Of a stretch of DNA of 24,374 bases, positions 7,801-14,172 are shown in pieces. Origin of the DNA: CAZDYP01 sp964509505 (lineage in GTDB: Bacteria; Chloroflexota; Anaerolineae; JACRMK01); the NCBI GenBank assembly GCA_964509505.1, contig CAZDYP010000067.1, forward strand, positions 1 to 24,374, in the 5' to 3' direction. The number at the start of each line of letters is the position of its first letter. Position 1 is the first letter of the stretch. The notes beneath the pieces were generated by a model. That model was not told the origin of the DNA, ran no database searches, and saw only the letters and a program-made list of their open reading frames with translations. A program made the position numbers and the translations under genes.

Positions 7801-8338
7801 AATCGTATGCGACTTCCCACGCAACGGGCATGAGTTCGTCCATGCCGCGCGAGTCGAATTTGTATTTTGTCTTGTTCGCCTCGTCTAACAACGGGAAGCC
7901 TGCATCCGCCCATTCTTTCCAACCCTTCCGCATGAGTGGTCCTTTAAGGCGATGGGGCCCGTACATGCGACGATGAAACGTCTGCCCCTTCTTGCAACCG
8001 CGCGGGTGCCAGTGCGCCGTCGCCTTATTGCCGTAGAGGTCGGCGTATTTGTCAACATCGTAATTCGTTTCGGAGCGGAGAATCACACCATTGCGGACAA
8101 AAGCGCGGAGTCGGCACGCGTGGGTGTCGTTGGGGGAACAAACATAAGTGAACGAGGTATCGTAGCGGTACTGATCACGGTACGTCTTTTCCCAATCGCG
8201 CATAGGATAGGCGGCGAGGGGATTCGGCACATCGGTCGCGCCTTGCAGGAATGCAAGGTCGTGCGTGAGCATAAACGCCGAGCCTGCCAGCGCGCCCGCC
8301 GCAGAGAGTTTGAGGAAATCACGTCGAGAGAGTGGCAT
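4889..8338 (-). CDS. nxrA: Tat-exported molybdopterin alpha subunit, nitrite oxidoreductase / nitrate reductase type
   Basis: This 1149-aa catalytic subunit belongs to the type II DMSO-reductase family. SRRDFLKL (4-11) followed by a short hydrophobic stretch is a Tat signal, so the active site faces outside the cytoplasm. The first Fe-S cluster motif is C67-x3-D71-x3-C75 with C115, not the usual His/Cys-x3-Cys-x3-Cys. Asp276 in NYTWHGDQ aligns with the Asp that ligates Mo in this family. The molybdopterin-dinucleotide-binding domain lies at about 920-1080. Length and the block AHWHPRGCKKGQTFHRRMYG (108-127) fit NxrA of the Nitrospira/anammox type as I remember it. ATG at 8338 has GGAG about 7 bases upstream; the in-frame ATG seven codons earlier has none. 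Direction of catalysis is undetermined; chlorate, selenate or hydrocarbon substrates are less likely alternatives. Confidence 0.9.
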   Translation of the reverse strand: MPLSRRDFLKLSAAGALAGSAFMLTHDLAFLQGATDVPNPLAAYPMRDWEKTYRDQYRYDTSFTYVCSPNDTHACRLRAFVRNGVILRSETNYDVDKYADLYGNKATAHWHPRGCKKGQTFHRRMYGPHRLKGPLMRKGWKEWADAGFPLLDEANKTKYKFDSRGMDELMPVAWEVAYDYVARAMIAIAKRYSSPEGWDLLRKQGYPEEMIQEMGGAGTRTFKCRGGMGLLGVIGKYGMYRFANTLALLDDNIRHPANHDDAKGGRTWSNYTWHGDQAPGHPFTTGLQTSDEDFNDLRNSLLHIQCGKNLVENKMPESHFFIEAMERGAKIVAITPEYSPPATKADYWIPIRPATDAALFLGVTKWIMDNRKYDEKFVKQFTDFPLLVRLDTLKRLSAKDVFPDYKLSLAATSYSFRIQGLTQAQYERLGDYVVRDAKTGDLKAITRDDVGAALDRKGIDPQLDWTGKIKLVDGKEVEVITLWTMHKEHLKDYDMDTVADITHAPKDLILRLANDIAAIKPTAIHIGEGINHWFHATLANRAQFLPLMLTGNIGKPGAGCYTWAGNYKAALFQGSPETGPGFKGWVFEDPFKPTLDPNAPGKVIAAHAYTKDEEPAYWNHSERPLIVNTPKYGRKVFTGKTHMPTPTKVQWVTNVNLLNNAKHHYEMIKNVNPNIELIMVSEIEMTASVEYADVIFAANSWAEFQTYEITASCSNPFLQIWKGGVKPLYDTRDDVRIMGEVAKAIGDKLSDKRFADYWKFALEGRPEVYIQRLLDSSLTTNGYTVNDIMAGKYGEPGAALMLFRTYPRIPFWEQVNDSVPFYTADGRLDSYCDIPEAIEYGENIISHREGPEATPYLPNVIVTSSRFVKPDDYGIPQSAMGWEERTVRNIAMPWSQVKNTKNLLWEQGYKFYCLTPKTRHRVHSSWSTVDWMIILDSNFGDPYRMDKRLPGPGDHQLHINPQAAKDLGIEDGDYVYVDANPADRPYIGWKPNDPFYKVARLMLRVKYNPAYPYNAVMLKHGPFMATEKSVKAHETRPDGLAKSEGTGYQANLRYGSQQSVTRDWSMPMHQTDTLFHKQKTGMQFIFGGEADNHALNTVPKETLVKVTKAEDGGIGGKGKWEAVATGFTPGHESDFMKKYLGGETVKVKK

Positions 8339-8361
8339 AGAGCATCTCCAAGTGGTCACAG

Positions 8362-8413
8362 AGTCGCATAGTCGTGTAGTCGCTTAGTCAAATGGTTGCA
8401 TAGTCACGTAACT
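8362..8413. repeat. Octad repeat AGTCGCAT in the alpha leader
   Basis: AGTCGCAT, AGTCGTGT, AGTCGCTT and AGTC-initiated units follow with an 8-nt period, then a 16-nt step. This is a variant of the 7-nt pattern seen in the other spacers. It lies just upstream of the alpha ribosome site. Confidence 0.6.
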
Positions 8414-8427
8414 AAAGCAAGCGCTCA

Positions 8428-8460
8428 GTCCATGCCCTCGTCGTTGACGAGGGCATGGAC
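8428..8460. repeat. Perfect 15-bp hairpin in the alpha-subunit leader
   Basis: GTCCATGCCCTCGTC (8428-8442) and its exact reverse complement (8446-8460) are separated by three bases. GCTC/GAGC extends the stem by four pairs past one bulged base. No T-tract follows on the minus strand, so it would be a stable stem in the 5' leader, about 90 bases before the start codon. It may be a copy of a mobile palindrome. Confidence 0.7.
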
Positions 8461-8512
8461 GAGCTTAAGGAGGGGGGGAGGAAGATAGCAAAGGAACGAC
8501 CTTTGTGAGGAA

Positions 8513-8563
8513 TAAAAAAAGAGCCCCTCCACCATTGCATTGATTGTAAATGGCAGAGAGGCT
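8513..8563 (-). terminator. Strong intrinsic terminator upstream of the alpha gene
   Basis: Read on the minus strand, AGCCTCTCTGCCATT pairs over 15 positions (three G-U) with AATGGTGGAGGGGCT across a 12-nt loop. C and seven T residues follow at once. It would stop transcripts coming from the lipoprotein/ABC genes, so the molybdoenzyme genes need a promoter downstream of it, between about 8513 and 8338. Alternatively it is an attenuator in a long leader. Confidence 0.75.
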
Positions 8564-8580
8564 TTTGACTATGACAAAAG
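8562..8580. promoter_or_regulatory. Palindrome CTTTTGACTATGACAAAAG, possible operator
   Basis: A 19-bp sequence with seven of nine paired positions around a central A, adjoining the terminator stem on its upstream side. The symmetric CTTTTG/CAAAAG arms resemble the general form of a dimeric regulator site. It matches neither the FNR (TTGAT-N4-ATCAA) nor the CRP consensus. It may equally be part of the terminator's A-rich flank. Confidence 0.3.
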
Positions 8581-8596
8581 TCACACAACGCGCTAT

Positions 8597-8640
8597 CAGA
8601 AAACAAACCCCATTGAGGCCGGCATCCTCAATGGGGTTTG
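8597..8640 (-). terminator. Intrinsic terminator after the lipoprotein gene
   Basis: CAAACCCCATTGAGG (8604-8618) and CCTCAATGGGGTTTG (8626-8640) form a perfect 15-bp stem with a 7-nt loop. On the minus strand it is followed by TTTTCTG. It lies about 150 bases after the lipoprotein stop and forms a tandem pair with the terminator at 8513-8563. Confidence 0.6.
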
Positions 8641-8642
8641 CT

Positions 8643-8720
8643 TATAGAGCGAGTGTAGAGCGGGTTTGCAACTTGCCCGCACAGACAAATTGCAAACTTG
8701 TCCTACAGCTGCGCTCTATA
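8643..8720. repeat. Cruciform-like palindromic element
   Basis: TATAGAGCG (8643-8651) and CGCTCTATA (8712-8720) bracket two inner hairpins. One is closed by GCGGG/CCCGC (8660-8680), the other by GACAA/TTGTC (8684-8702). Both inner loops contain TTGCAA-type sequence. The arrangement resembles REP- or MITE-like intergenic elements. The surrounding 8339-8786 block contains no gene I can support. Confidence 0.55.
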
Positions 8721-8786
8721 CCCGCATTATTTTTGAAATGTCCGCAAGCGTGCTTGGCTTGCTTAGATTATGGCTTGATGACCTTT

Positions 8787-9443
8787 TTACTTCGCGCCGC
8801 CGAACTTCCCATCAAACGGCACGATCTTCGATTGTCCGCTCGCCGTCTTGAACGCGGCGTTGCCGGCGCTTGCTTTGATGCCGAACTTGAAGTCGCCGAC
8901 GTTAGCCCACCAATCCTGAATGAGCTTCGTCGCATTCAAGCCCAAATCCTTCATCCGCTGCCCCGAGGTGACCGCCAGATTGCCGGGAATCACCGTCGAA
9001 TCCATCACCGCGATGACGCGCACCTGATTAGTTGCCTTCGCGGGAATCGCCTGCTTCTCATAGACGATGGGCGTGTTCATGGCGAAGTATTCGCCGGGCT
9101 TAGATGGCGCCGCCTCAAACTCGACGGTGAAGCGCAACTGTTCGAGGGAGACGTTCTCATCGTTGGGGTTGGTGATGTCCCACACGAACGCGAGAATCAT
9201 CGGCACACGAATGGCCGCGGGGAACGGGATGTATTGCGTGGGCGTGACGACGGCGGGGTTGGGCGTCGGTGCGGCAGGTGCGGCGGGCCAACCCGCCCAG
9301 GGCGGCTCGAAGTAGCTCTGCACCTCGACGCGGTTGAGCTTCACCGTCGGATCCTTGAATTCCGTCGCCACAGGCGCGCCCATATCGCACGCCGCCAGCA
9401 ACGTGCCAAGCAACCACAATGCAGGGAATAAGTAGTTACGCAT
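8787..9443 (-). CDS. Lipoprotein with LEA14/WHy-like domain
   Basis: This 218-aa protein has a signal peptide ending in the lipobox LAAC, with Cys19 as the lipidated residue, so it should be anchored outside the membrane. A Pro/Ala-rich stretch (48-68) is followed by VWDITNPNDENVSLEQLRF (87-105), the kind of Asn-Pro-Asn strand pattern seen in LEA14/WHy (LEA_2) beta-sandwich domains. That domain assignment is tentative. ATG at 9443 has GGAGG just upstream. It lies downstream of livF on the same strand and is followed by two terminators, so it may be the last gene of the ABC-transporter unit. No substrate or partner can be named. Confidence 0.75.
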   Translation of the reverse strand: MRNYLFPALWLLGTLLAACDMGAPVATEFKDPTVKLNRVEVQSYFEPPWAGWPAAPAAPTPNPAVVTPTQYIPFPAAIRVPMILAFVWDITNPNDENVSLEQLRFTVEFEAAPSKPGEYFAMNTPIVYEKQAIPAKATNQVRVIAVMDSTVIPGNLAVTSGQRMKDLGLNATKLIQDWWANVGDFKFGIKASAGNAAFKTASGQSKIVPFDGKFGGAK

Positions 9444-9461
9444 GAATCCTCCACGTGAATT

Positions 9462-9525
9462 TTAGATTCTTGATTTTTGATTGTTGATTTCAAATCGAAA
9501 ATCAAAAATCGAAAACCAAAAATCA
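9462..9525. repeat. Heptad repeat TTGATTT with inverted AATCAAA half
   Basis: TTGATTT-like units (9462-9490) face AATCGAA/AATCAAA-like units (9494-9525), all with a 7-nt period. The two halves are approximate reverse complements and can form a hairpin. The right end overlaps the livF stop codon. Confidence 0.75.
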
Positions 9526-10326
9526 GGTGAGCCAGCGTTTGCGTCGTTTGTAATGCTTGAGGTCACGAAAACTTTTGCGCGCGCCGAGGTCGGTGAGACC
9601 GAGATAAAATTCTTTGATGTCGGGATTATCGCGCAGCGTGTCTGCCGCGCCCTCCATCACGATGCGCCCGCCTTCCAGCACATAGCCATGCTGCGCGACG
9701 GCAAGGGCAAGCTTCACGTTTTGCTCGACCAACAAGATGGGCAAGCGTTCTTCGTGGTTGAGGCGCGTGATGATGTCGAAAATTTCTTTGATGAGCAGCG
9801 GCGCGAGCCCCATCGAAGGCTCATCGAGCAGCATGAGCTTGGGATGCGCCATCAGCGCGCGTCCCATCACCAACATCTGCTGCTCGCCGCCACTACAAAA
9901 GCCTGCCGTGCGGTCGCGCAGTTGTTGCAAACGCGGGAAGTAGTGATAGTCGCGCTCCAAGCCGCGTCGCAACGTCGTGCCATTGCCCGCTAGATGTGAG
10001 CCAACTTTCAAATTCTCCTCGACAGTCAAATGCTCGAACACGCGGCGGCCTTCGATGACTTGGATGATGCCGCTGCGCGAAATCTCCTCAGCTGAGTGAC
10101 GATCAATGCGCTGCCCCATGAACTCGATGGAGCCGTCGGTGACGCGCCCATTCTCATGCTTGAGCAAGCCCGAAATCGCTTTGAGCGTCGTGCTTTTGCC
10201 CGCGCCATTCGCGCCGAGCAGCGTCACGAGCCCGCCGCTCGGCACGACCAGCGACACGCCCTTCAGCACGAGGATGACCTCGTGATACATGACCTCAATG
10301 TTGTTCAGATTGAGAATGCTATCCAT
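9523..10326 (-). CDS. livF: Branched-chain amino-acid type ABC transporter ATP-binding protein (LivF-like)
   Basis: This 267-aa cytoplasmic ATPase powers a HAAT-family importer. Walker A is GANGAGKST (38-46), the signature is CSGGEQQM (144-151), and Walker B is LMLLDEP (164-170) followed by SMGLAP. The VEQN after the H-loop position is typical of LivF. A basic C-terminal tail with KHYKRRKRW is seen in many bacterial LivF relatives. The ATG at 10326 has no clear ribosome site, which fits translation after a gene lost in the gap just upstream. The partner ATPase LivG is not in the visible sequence. The natural substrate could be an amino acid, an amide or urea. Confidence 0.9.
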   Translation of the reverse strand: MDSILNLNNIEVMYHEVILVLKGVSLVVPSGGLVTLLGANGAGKSTTLKAISGLLKHENGRVTDGSIEFMGQRIDRHSAEEISRSGIIQVIEGRRVFEHLTVEENLKVGSHLAGNGTTLRRGLERDYHYFPRLQQLRDRTAGFCSGGEQQMLVMGRALMAHPKLMLLDEPSMGLAPLLIKEIFDIITRLNHEERLPILLVEQNVKLALAVAQHGYVLEGGRIVMEGAADTLRDNPDIKEFYLGLTDLGARKSFRDLKHYKRRKRWLT

Positions 10327-10339
10327 CGCAAGAATGAGA

Positions 10340-10566
10340 AGTCAGTCGTCAGTAGCCAGATCGAGCTGGCACTATTACGAAACTCTCTGCCTAATGAGGG
10401 TCTCCTGACTTTGATGTGGAATGCTCAAGGCGGATGGACACATCCNNNNNNNNNNNNNNNNNNNNNNNNNNNNNNNNNNNNNNNNNNNNNNNNNNNNNNN
10501 NNNNNNNNNNNNNNNNNNNNNNNNNNNNNNNNNNNNNNNNNNNNNACTGGCTACTGGCTACTGACT
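10340..10566. repeat. Inverted heptad repeats flanking the second gap
   Basis: AGTCAGT, CGTCAGT and AGCCAGA (10340-10360) face two ACTGGCT units and ACTGACT (10546-10566). CAGTAGCCAG on the left is the reverse complement of CTGGCTACTG on the right. The arms bracket the gap and about 85 bases of other DNA. Confidence 0.6.
10446..10545. other. Assembly gap, 100 N
   Basis: Exactly 100 N. The bases just before it (10434-10445) read GGATG, GACA, CATCC, the tip of a palindrome whose second arm would fall inside the gap. The true length is unknown, and livG could lie here. Confidence 0.95.
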
Positions 10567-10572
10567 CCTAAA

Positions 10573-11862
10573 TTAGTAGCCGAGCCACTTTGCCCACTGG
10601 TCGCTGTACTTCGCCTTCATGTCAATTTGTTTGACCTTCTCGAATTTACCATTGGCGATTTTGTAAATCGAGACTTGACCGGTGGGGCGATGGTCGGTGG
10701 AAGTCCACGTGAGCGGCGATACGCCCAAGCCGATGTCGAAGTCTTTCAGTTCCTCAAACGCAGCGCGAATGCCATCGCCATTCAGTTTGCCCGCTTTGTC
10801 CGCGCGCGTCAACGCTTCAGCCAACACCTTCACGTTAGCCCAGGCTTTGATGGTGTGAATCGTGCGGAGGTCTTGCGCGACATTGGGGTTGTATTTCTTC
10901 GCGGCGGCGACCACATCTTCCATGCCTTTGACGTTCTCGCCATAGAACGCGGATACGCCGACGCCAAACGCGCCATTGGCTGCATCACCCGCGAGCTTCG
11001 GCAAGTTTTCGTCGTAGCCGTAGGTGTTGATAATGTGATCCGCGCCCAGACCCAGCGCTTTCGCATCTTTCAAGGCAGTAGCGACGGAGTTCGTGGTGTT
11101 GCCATGCCAGACCAAATGTGGCTTGAACTCCTTTGCCGCCAACACTTGCGACTTGGCATCAATCGCCGTCAGCGCGATGTCTTGATCGGGACCGATGTCA
11201 AAGCCCAACAAGGTGGCTTGCTCTTTGATGGCTTTGATGGGCGCGCTCGCATACGGCGACGCCTTTTGATAGAACGCGACGAAGCGCGGCTTGCCCGCTT
11301 TGCGCTCTGCCTCGAAGCGCGCATCTTTCATCCACACTTCTTCAAACCAAACGGTGATGGCTGCGCGTGCGCCGGTCGAATAGTCGGGCGCGGCGAACAA
11401 GTTGAACGGTGTGCCTTTCTCGCCAACCGGGTTGGTCAGCTCGCCCGCAAACGACGCGGACACATACGGCATCTTGTCTTGGTTGATGGTCGGCGAGAGC
11501 GCGGTCGTGTCGCCCGTGCCCCAACCCAACACGGCGACGGCTTTATCGGTGTCGCGGAAGCGCTTGTAGGTCGTGATCGCTTCTGGCACGCGATAGCCAT
11601 AATCCACTTGAATCAATTTGATGTTCTTGCCGTTGATGCCGCCCTTCTCATTGATCCAACGCACGGCTTCGGCTTGACCGAGCGAGTAATCCTTGCCGAC
11701 GTCGGAGGTGGCGCCTGTCAAATCGTTCAGTGCGCCGACGACGATTTCACCTTTGCTCTGCTGCGGTTGCGTACTGCTGCCTGTGCTGCCCGCGGGCCCG
11801 CACGCCGCCAGCAACAGCAGCAACGACGCGAAACATACACCAAACCATCGGTTGCGAATCAT
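10573..11862 (-). CDS. livK: ABC transporter substrate-binding lipoprotein (LivK-like)
   Basis: This 429-aa protein is a periplasmic-binding-protein type I receptor of the Peripl_BP_6 group. A hydrophobic signal ends in LLAAC with Cys21 as the lipid anchor, followed by a Gly/Ser/Gln-rich linker. The mature part begins EIVVGALNDLTGATSDVG, typical of HAAT receptors that start with a beta strand and a ligand-contacting loop. ATG at 11862 has a strong AAAGGAGG site; the upstream extension of the frame is heptad-repeat DNA. It lies between the livM and livF genes. The ligand cannot be named; the family binds branched-chain amino acids, amides, urea or aromatic acids. Confidence 0.9.
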   Translation of the reverse strand: MIRNRWFGVCFASLLLLLAACGPAGSTGSSTQPQQSKGEIVVGALNDLTGATSDVGKDYSLGQAEAVRWINEKGGINGKNIKLIQVDYGYRVPEAITTYKRFRDTDKAVAVLGWGTGDTTALSPTINQDKMPYVSASFAGELTNPVGEKGTPFNLFAAPDYSTGARAAITVWFEEVWMKDARFEAERKAGKPRFVAFYQKASPYASAPIKAIKEQATLLGFDIGPDQDIALTAIDAKSQVLAAKEFKPHLVWHGNTTNSVATALKDAKALGLGADHIINTYGYDENLPKLAGDAANGAFGVGVSAFYGENVKGMEDVVAAAKKYNPNVAQDLRTIHTIKAWANVKVLAEALTRADKAGKLNGDGIRAAFEELKDFDIGLGVSPLTWTSTDHRPTGQVSIYKIANGKFEKVKQIDMKAKYSDQWAKWLGY

Positions 11863-11885
11863 GAGCTTATTCCTCCTTTGTGATA

Positions 11886-11924
11886 GTAATGGGTAATTGG
11901 TTATTAGTAATTGGTGAGTCATGG
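11886..11924. repeat. Heptad repeat GTAATTG
   Basis: GTAATGG, GTAATTG, GTTATTA, GTAATTG and GTGAGTC follow with a 7-nt period just upstream of the livK ribosome site. I see no inverted partner in this spacer; the remaining bases up to 12058 hold nothing recognisable. Confidence 0.65.
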
Positions 11925-12058
11925 GGCATTAGCGAGTAGAAAAAGCGAATGAGGCACCTCCAGTTGTGGGATTTGTGTGCTTCGAGCACGACGCCGAATT
12001 AGGGAAAGCGCTAAAGGCTGACATTGCTTTGCGTCGCTTCCTCAATTCGTGGTCGTCA

Positions 12059-13153
12059 CTAATACGAAAAGGGCCACAAATGAATGTGATTTTTGATTTG
12101 CTGCCAGCGATACGCCAAGCCGCGCGGTTCGAGCAATAAGAACAAACAAATAGACAAGCCGAAGATGATGTCGCGGATGTAGGCGAATTTGCGAATGAGG
12201 TCGGGCAACACATCTTGCAAGGGAATGAAGGCGTTCTTCGCAAACTCCAAAATCAACGTAAGGTAGAGCGCGCCGAACACGGTGCCATAGTTGCTGCCGA
12301 TGCCACCAATCAGCACGACGCCGACCAGCCACAACGATTCGCCAAAGGTGAAATGCTCTGGCGTGACAGCGAGCGTGAGGCTGTTGTTGAATGCGCCCGC
12401 CACGCCGCCCAACGCGCCCGCGACAAAGAACGCCAGCAACTTGTAGCGCACGACGTTCACGCCCAACACTTCGGCGGCGATGTCGTTGTCGCGGATGGCG
12501 ATCCACGCGCGCCCGATGCGCGTCCGCATTAAGTTGCTCACGAAAATGAGGCTCACCGTGACCAGCGTCAACATCAAGTAATACGCGTCGAGATCCGTGC
12601 GAATCGGAAAGGGGCCGATTTGCAACGTGCCGGGCGGCAATGAGAACGCCAGTCCGCGCCCGCCCACCGTGCTAATGTAATACGTGATGATGAAGTCAAC
12701 GGTGATGAACTGCGCGGCCATCGTCGTCATAATCAAGTAGAAGCCTTTGACGCGCGCGGAAGGCAAGCCGAACAACACGCACCACACGCCGCCCACCAAC
12801 GCCGCAAGGATAATGCTGAGGGGATACGTCAAGCCCAGTTGCCCCAGCAATGGCAGGGCTTCGTTCATGCGGAGCGTGAACACGGCGGAGGCATAGGCGC
12901 CCATCGCGACAAATGCCATGTGTCCTAATGTCACTTGCCCCGCGAAGCCGATGAGCAACTGCACGCCCAACGCGCCAAGAATCGTGTAGCCGATGCGATT
13001 CGCGATGCCAAGGCCTGCGCCCGTCAAAAAATTCGGCGCGACGAAGACAAGGAGGAACGCCAACGCCAACATCCGAAATTTGACGAACCGCGTTTGCCAC
13101 CACGCATGATCTTCAGCGTAATGTTGATGATAGACGCCGCTAGGAAGACGCAT
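12059..13153 (-). CDS. livM: Branched-chain amino-acid type ABC transporter permease (LivM-like)
   Basis: This 364-aa integral membrane protein has about eight to ten hydrophobic segments. GFAGQVTLGH (69-78) is a LivM hallmark, and GRAWIAIRDND (214-224) lies in the cytoplasmic loop that contacts the ATPase subunits. It forms the translocation pore with LivH. ATG at 13153 is preceded by only a weak TGGA site. The gene follows livH by 71 bases, a spacer that holds a perfect 18-bp hairpin. The first 27 residues form a hydrophilic leader, a common feature of LivM. Confidence 0.9.
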   Translation of the reverse strand: MRLPSGVYHQHYAEDHAWWQTRFVKFRMLALAFLLVFVAPNFLTGAGLGIANRIGYTILGALGVQLLIGFAGQVTLGHMAFVAMGAYASAVFTLRMNEALPLLGQLGLTYPLSIILAALVGGVWCVLFGLPSARVKGFYLIMTTMAAQFITVDFIITYYISTVGGRGLAFSLPPGTLQIGPFPIRTDLDAYYLMLTLVTVSLIFVSNLMRTRIGRAWIAIRDNDIAAEVLGVNVVRYKLLAFFVAGALGGVAGAFNNSLTLAVTPEHFTFGESLWLVGVVLIGGIGSNYGTVFGALYLTLILEFAKNAFIPLQDVLPDLIRKFAYIRDIIFGLSICLFLLLEPRGLAYRWQQIKNHIHLWPFSY

Positions 13154-13165
13154 AAGTCCATTGAT

Positions 13166-13223
13166 GATTTTAGATTTTTGATTTAAGCCCTCTCAATCAA
13201 AAATCTAAAATCAAAAATCTAAA
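13166..13223. repeat. Perfect 18-bp inverted repeat made of heptads (GATTTTA / TAAAATC)
   Basis: The 18 bases at 13166-13183 are the exact reverse complement of 13195-13212, with an 11-nt loop; further AATCTAA units continue to 13223. The period is 7 nt. It fills the livH-livM spacer. Its very low GC makes it unlike a normal terminator stem, and T-rich sequence does not follow the stem. Confidence 0.8.
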
Positions 13224-13224
13224 A

Positions 13225-14130
13225 TCACACGCGTTCGATGCGTTGCCAACCGAACAAGCCATAGGGCTTGAACAGCAACATCACCGTCATCACGACGAAC
13301 GGAAACAATTCTTTCGCGCCGCCGGGGATAAGGTTCACTCCCACAATGGTGAAATTTTCGAGATAGCCACCCGCAAGATTTTGCAGCACACCAATCGTGA
13401 GACCGCCGACAATCGCGCCCGGCACCGAGTTCAACCCACCCAACACCACCGCAGGCAACACCAACAACCCCAAGCCGCTCACCGACGAGTTGATGCCGTT
13501 GATGTTGGCGAGCAATGTGCCGCCGACGCCCGCCGCCATGAACGCAATCGCCCACGCCAACGCATAGACGAACTTCGCGCTGATGCCAATCGAAAGCGCA
13601 GCCATTTCGTCGTCCGCCGTCGCTTGCATCGCCAAGCCCCAGCGCGTGTATTTGAAGAACGCGACGAAGACGACGAGTAACGCGAGCGCCGCGACGAAGC
13701 TCCACACATACACTTGCCCGATGAGGATGCCGCCAAAGTTTAAGGGCTCTTGCGGAAACACGGGCGGCTTGAACACGCGCACATCGGTGTCCCAAATCAG
13801 CGCGATGATGCCGCGCATGGTGAACGCGATGCCGACCGTGACCATGATGACGGTGAGCAGCGGCTCGCCGATGAGCGGGCGCAAGAAGATGCGCTCGACC
13901 AACAAGCCGAGCACGATGCCAACGATGAGCGTGCCTAACAACGCCAACGGAAACGGCAAGCCCCATTCATAGAACGTCAGCGAAACGTACGCGCCGATGA
14001 GCGTGAGCTCGCCCATCGCCAAGTTCAACACGCCCGACGATTTGTAGATGAGCGTCCAGCCCAACGCAACCAGCGCATAAATGCTGCCAACCATCACGCC
14101 GGTGATGAGCAATTGCAGAAAGACTTCCAT
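13225..14130 (-). CDS. livH: Branched-chain amino-acid type ABC transporter permease (LivH-like)
   Basis: This 301-aa integral membrane protein begins MEVFLQLLITGVMVGSIYAL and has about eight hydrophobic segments. SSGVLNLAMGEL (31-42) matches the LivH-type pattern, and the cytoplasmic loop around RWGLAMQATADDEMAALSI docks on the ATPases. ATG at 14130 is preceded by GAGGTAA; the longer frame upstream (to 14157) lacks a ribosome site. It appears to be the first gene of the transporter unit, transcribed livH, livM, livK, gap, livF, lipoprotein. It starts 42 bases after the end of the TPR gene, so it may be co-transcribed with it. Confidence 0.9.
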   Translation of the reverse strand: MEVFLQLLITGVMVGSIYALVALGWTLIYKSSGVLNLAMGELTLIGAYVSLTFYEWGLPFPLALLGTLIVGIVLGLLVERIFLRPLIGEPLLTVIMVTVGIAFTMRGIIALIWDTDVRVFKPPVFPQEPLNFGGILIGQVYVWSFVAALALLVVFVAFFKYTRWGLAMQATADDEMAALSIGISAKFVYALAWAIAFMAAGVGGTLLANINGINSSVSGLGLLVLPAVVLGGLNSVPGAIVGGLTIGVLQNLAGGYLENFTIVGVNLIPGGAKELFPFVVMTVMLLFKPYGLFGWQRIERV

Positions 14131-14172
14131 GAATATCTTACCTCGCGCGGCGCGCATTATAACACAATTCGC

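Noticed and set aside
2954..8338. Ethylbenzene, dimethylsulfide, selenate or perchlorate dehydrogenase/reductase
   Set aside because: These relatives share the overall architecture. The beta N-terminus, alpha length and Cys-x3-Asp-x3-Cys motif fit the NXR/Nar group better, though a tree is needed to exclude them.
8339..8600. Molybdenum-cofactor riboswitch in the alpha leader
   Set aside because: The visible stems are explained by simple terminators and a palindrome; I could not recognise the conserved Moco-motif core.
10096..11883. 595-codon plus-strand open frame across the second gap
   Set aside because: It runs antisense to livF and livK and is held open by the N run.
9523..14130. Urea transporter (Urt) identity for the Liv-like genes
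   Set aside because: Urea uptake would suit a nitrifier, but no urease gene is present and the receptor shows no feature I can tie to urea.
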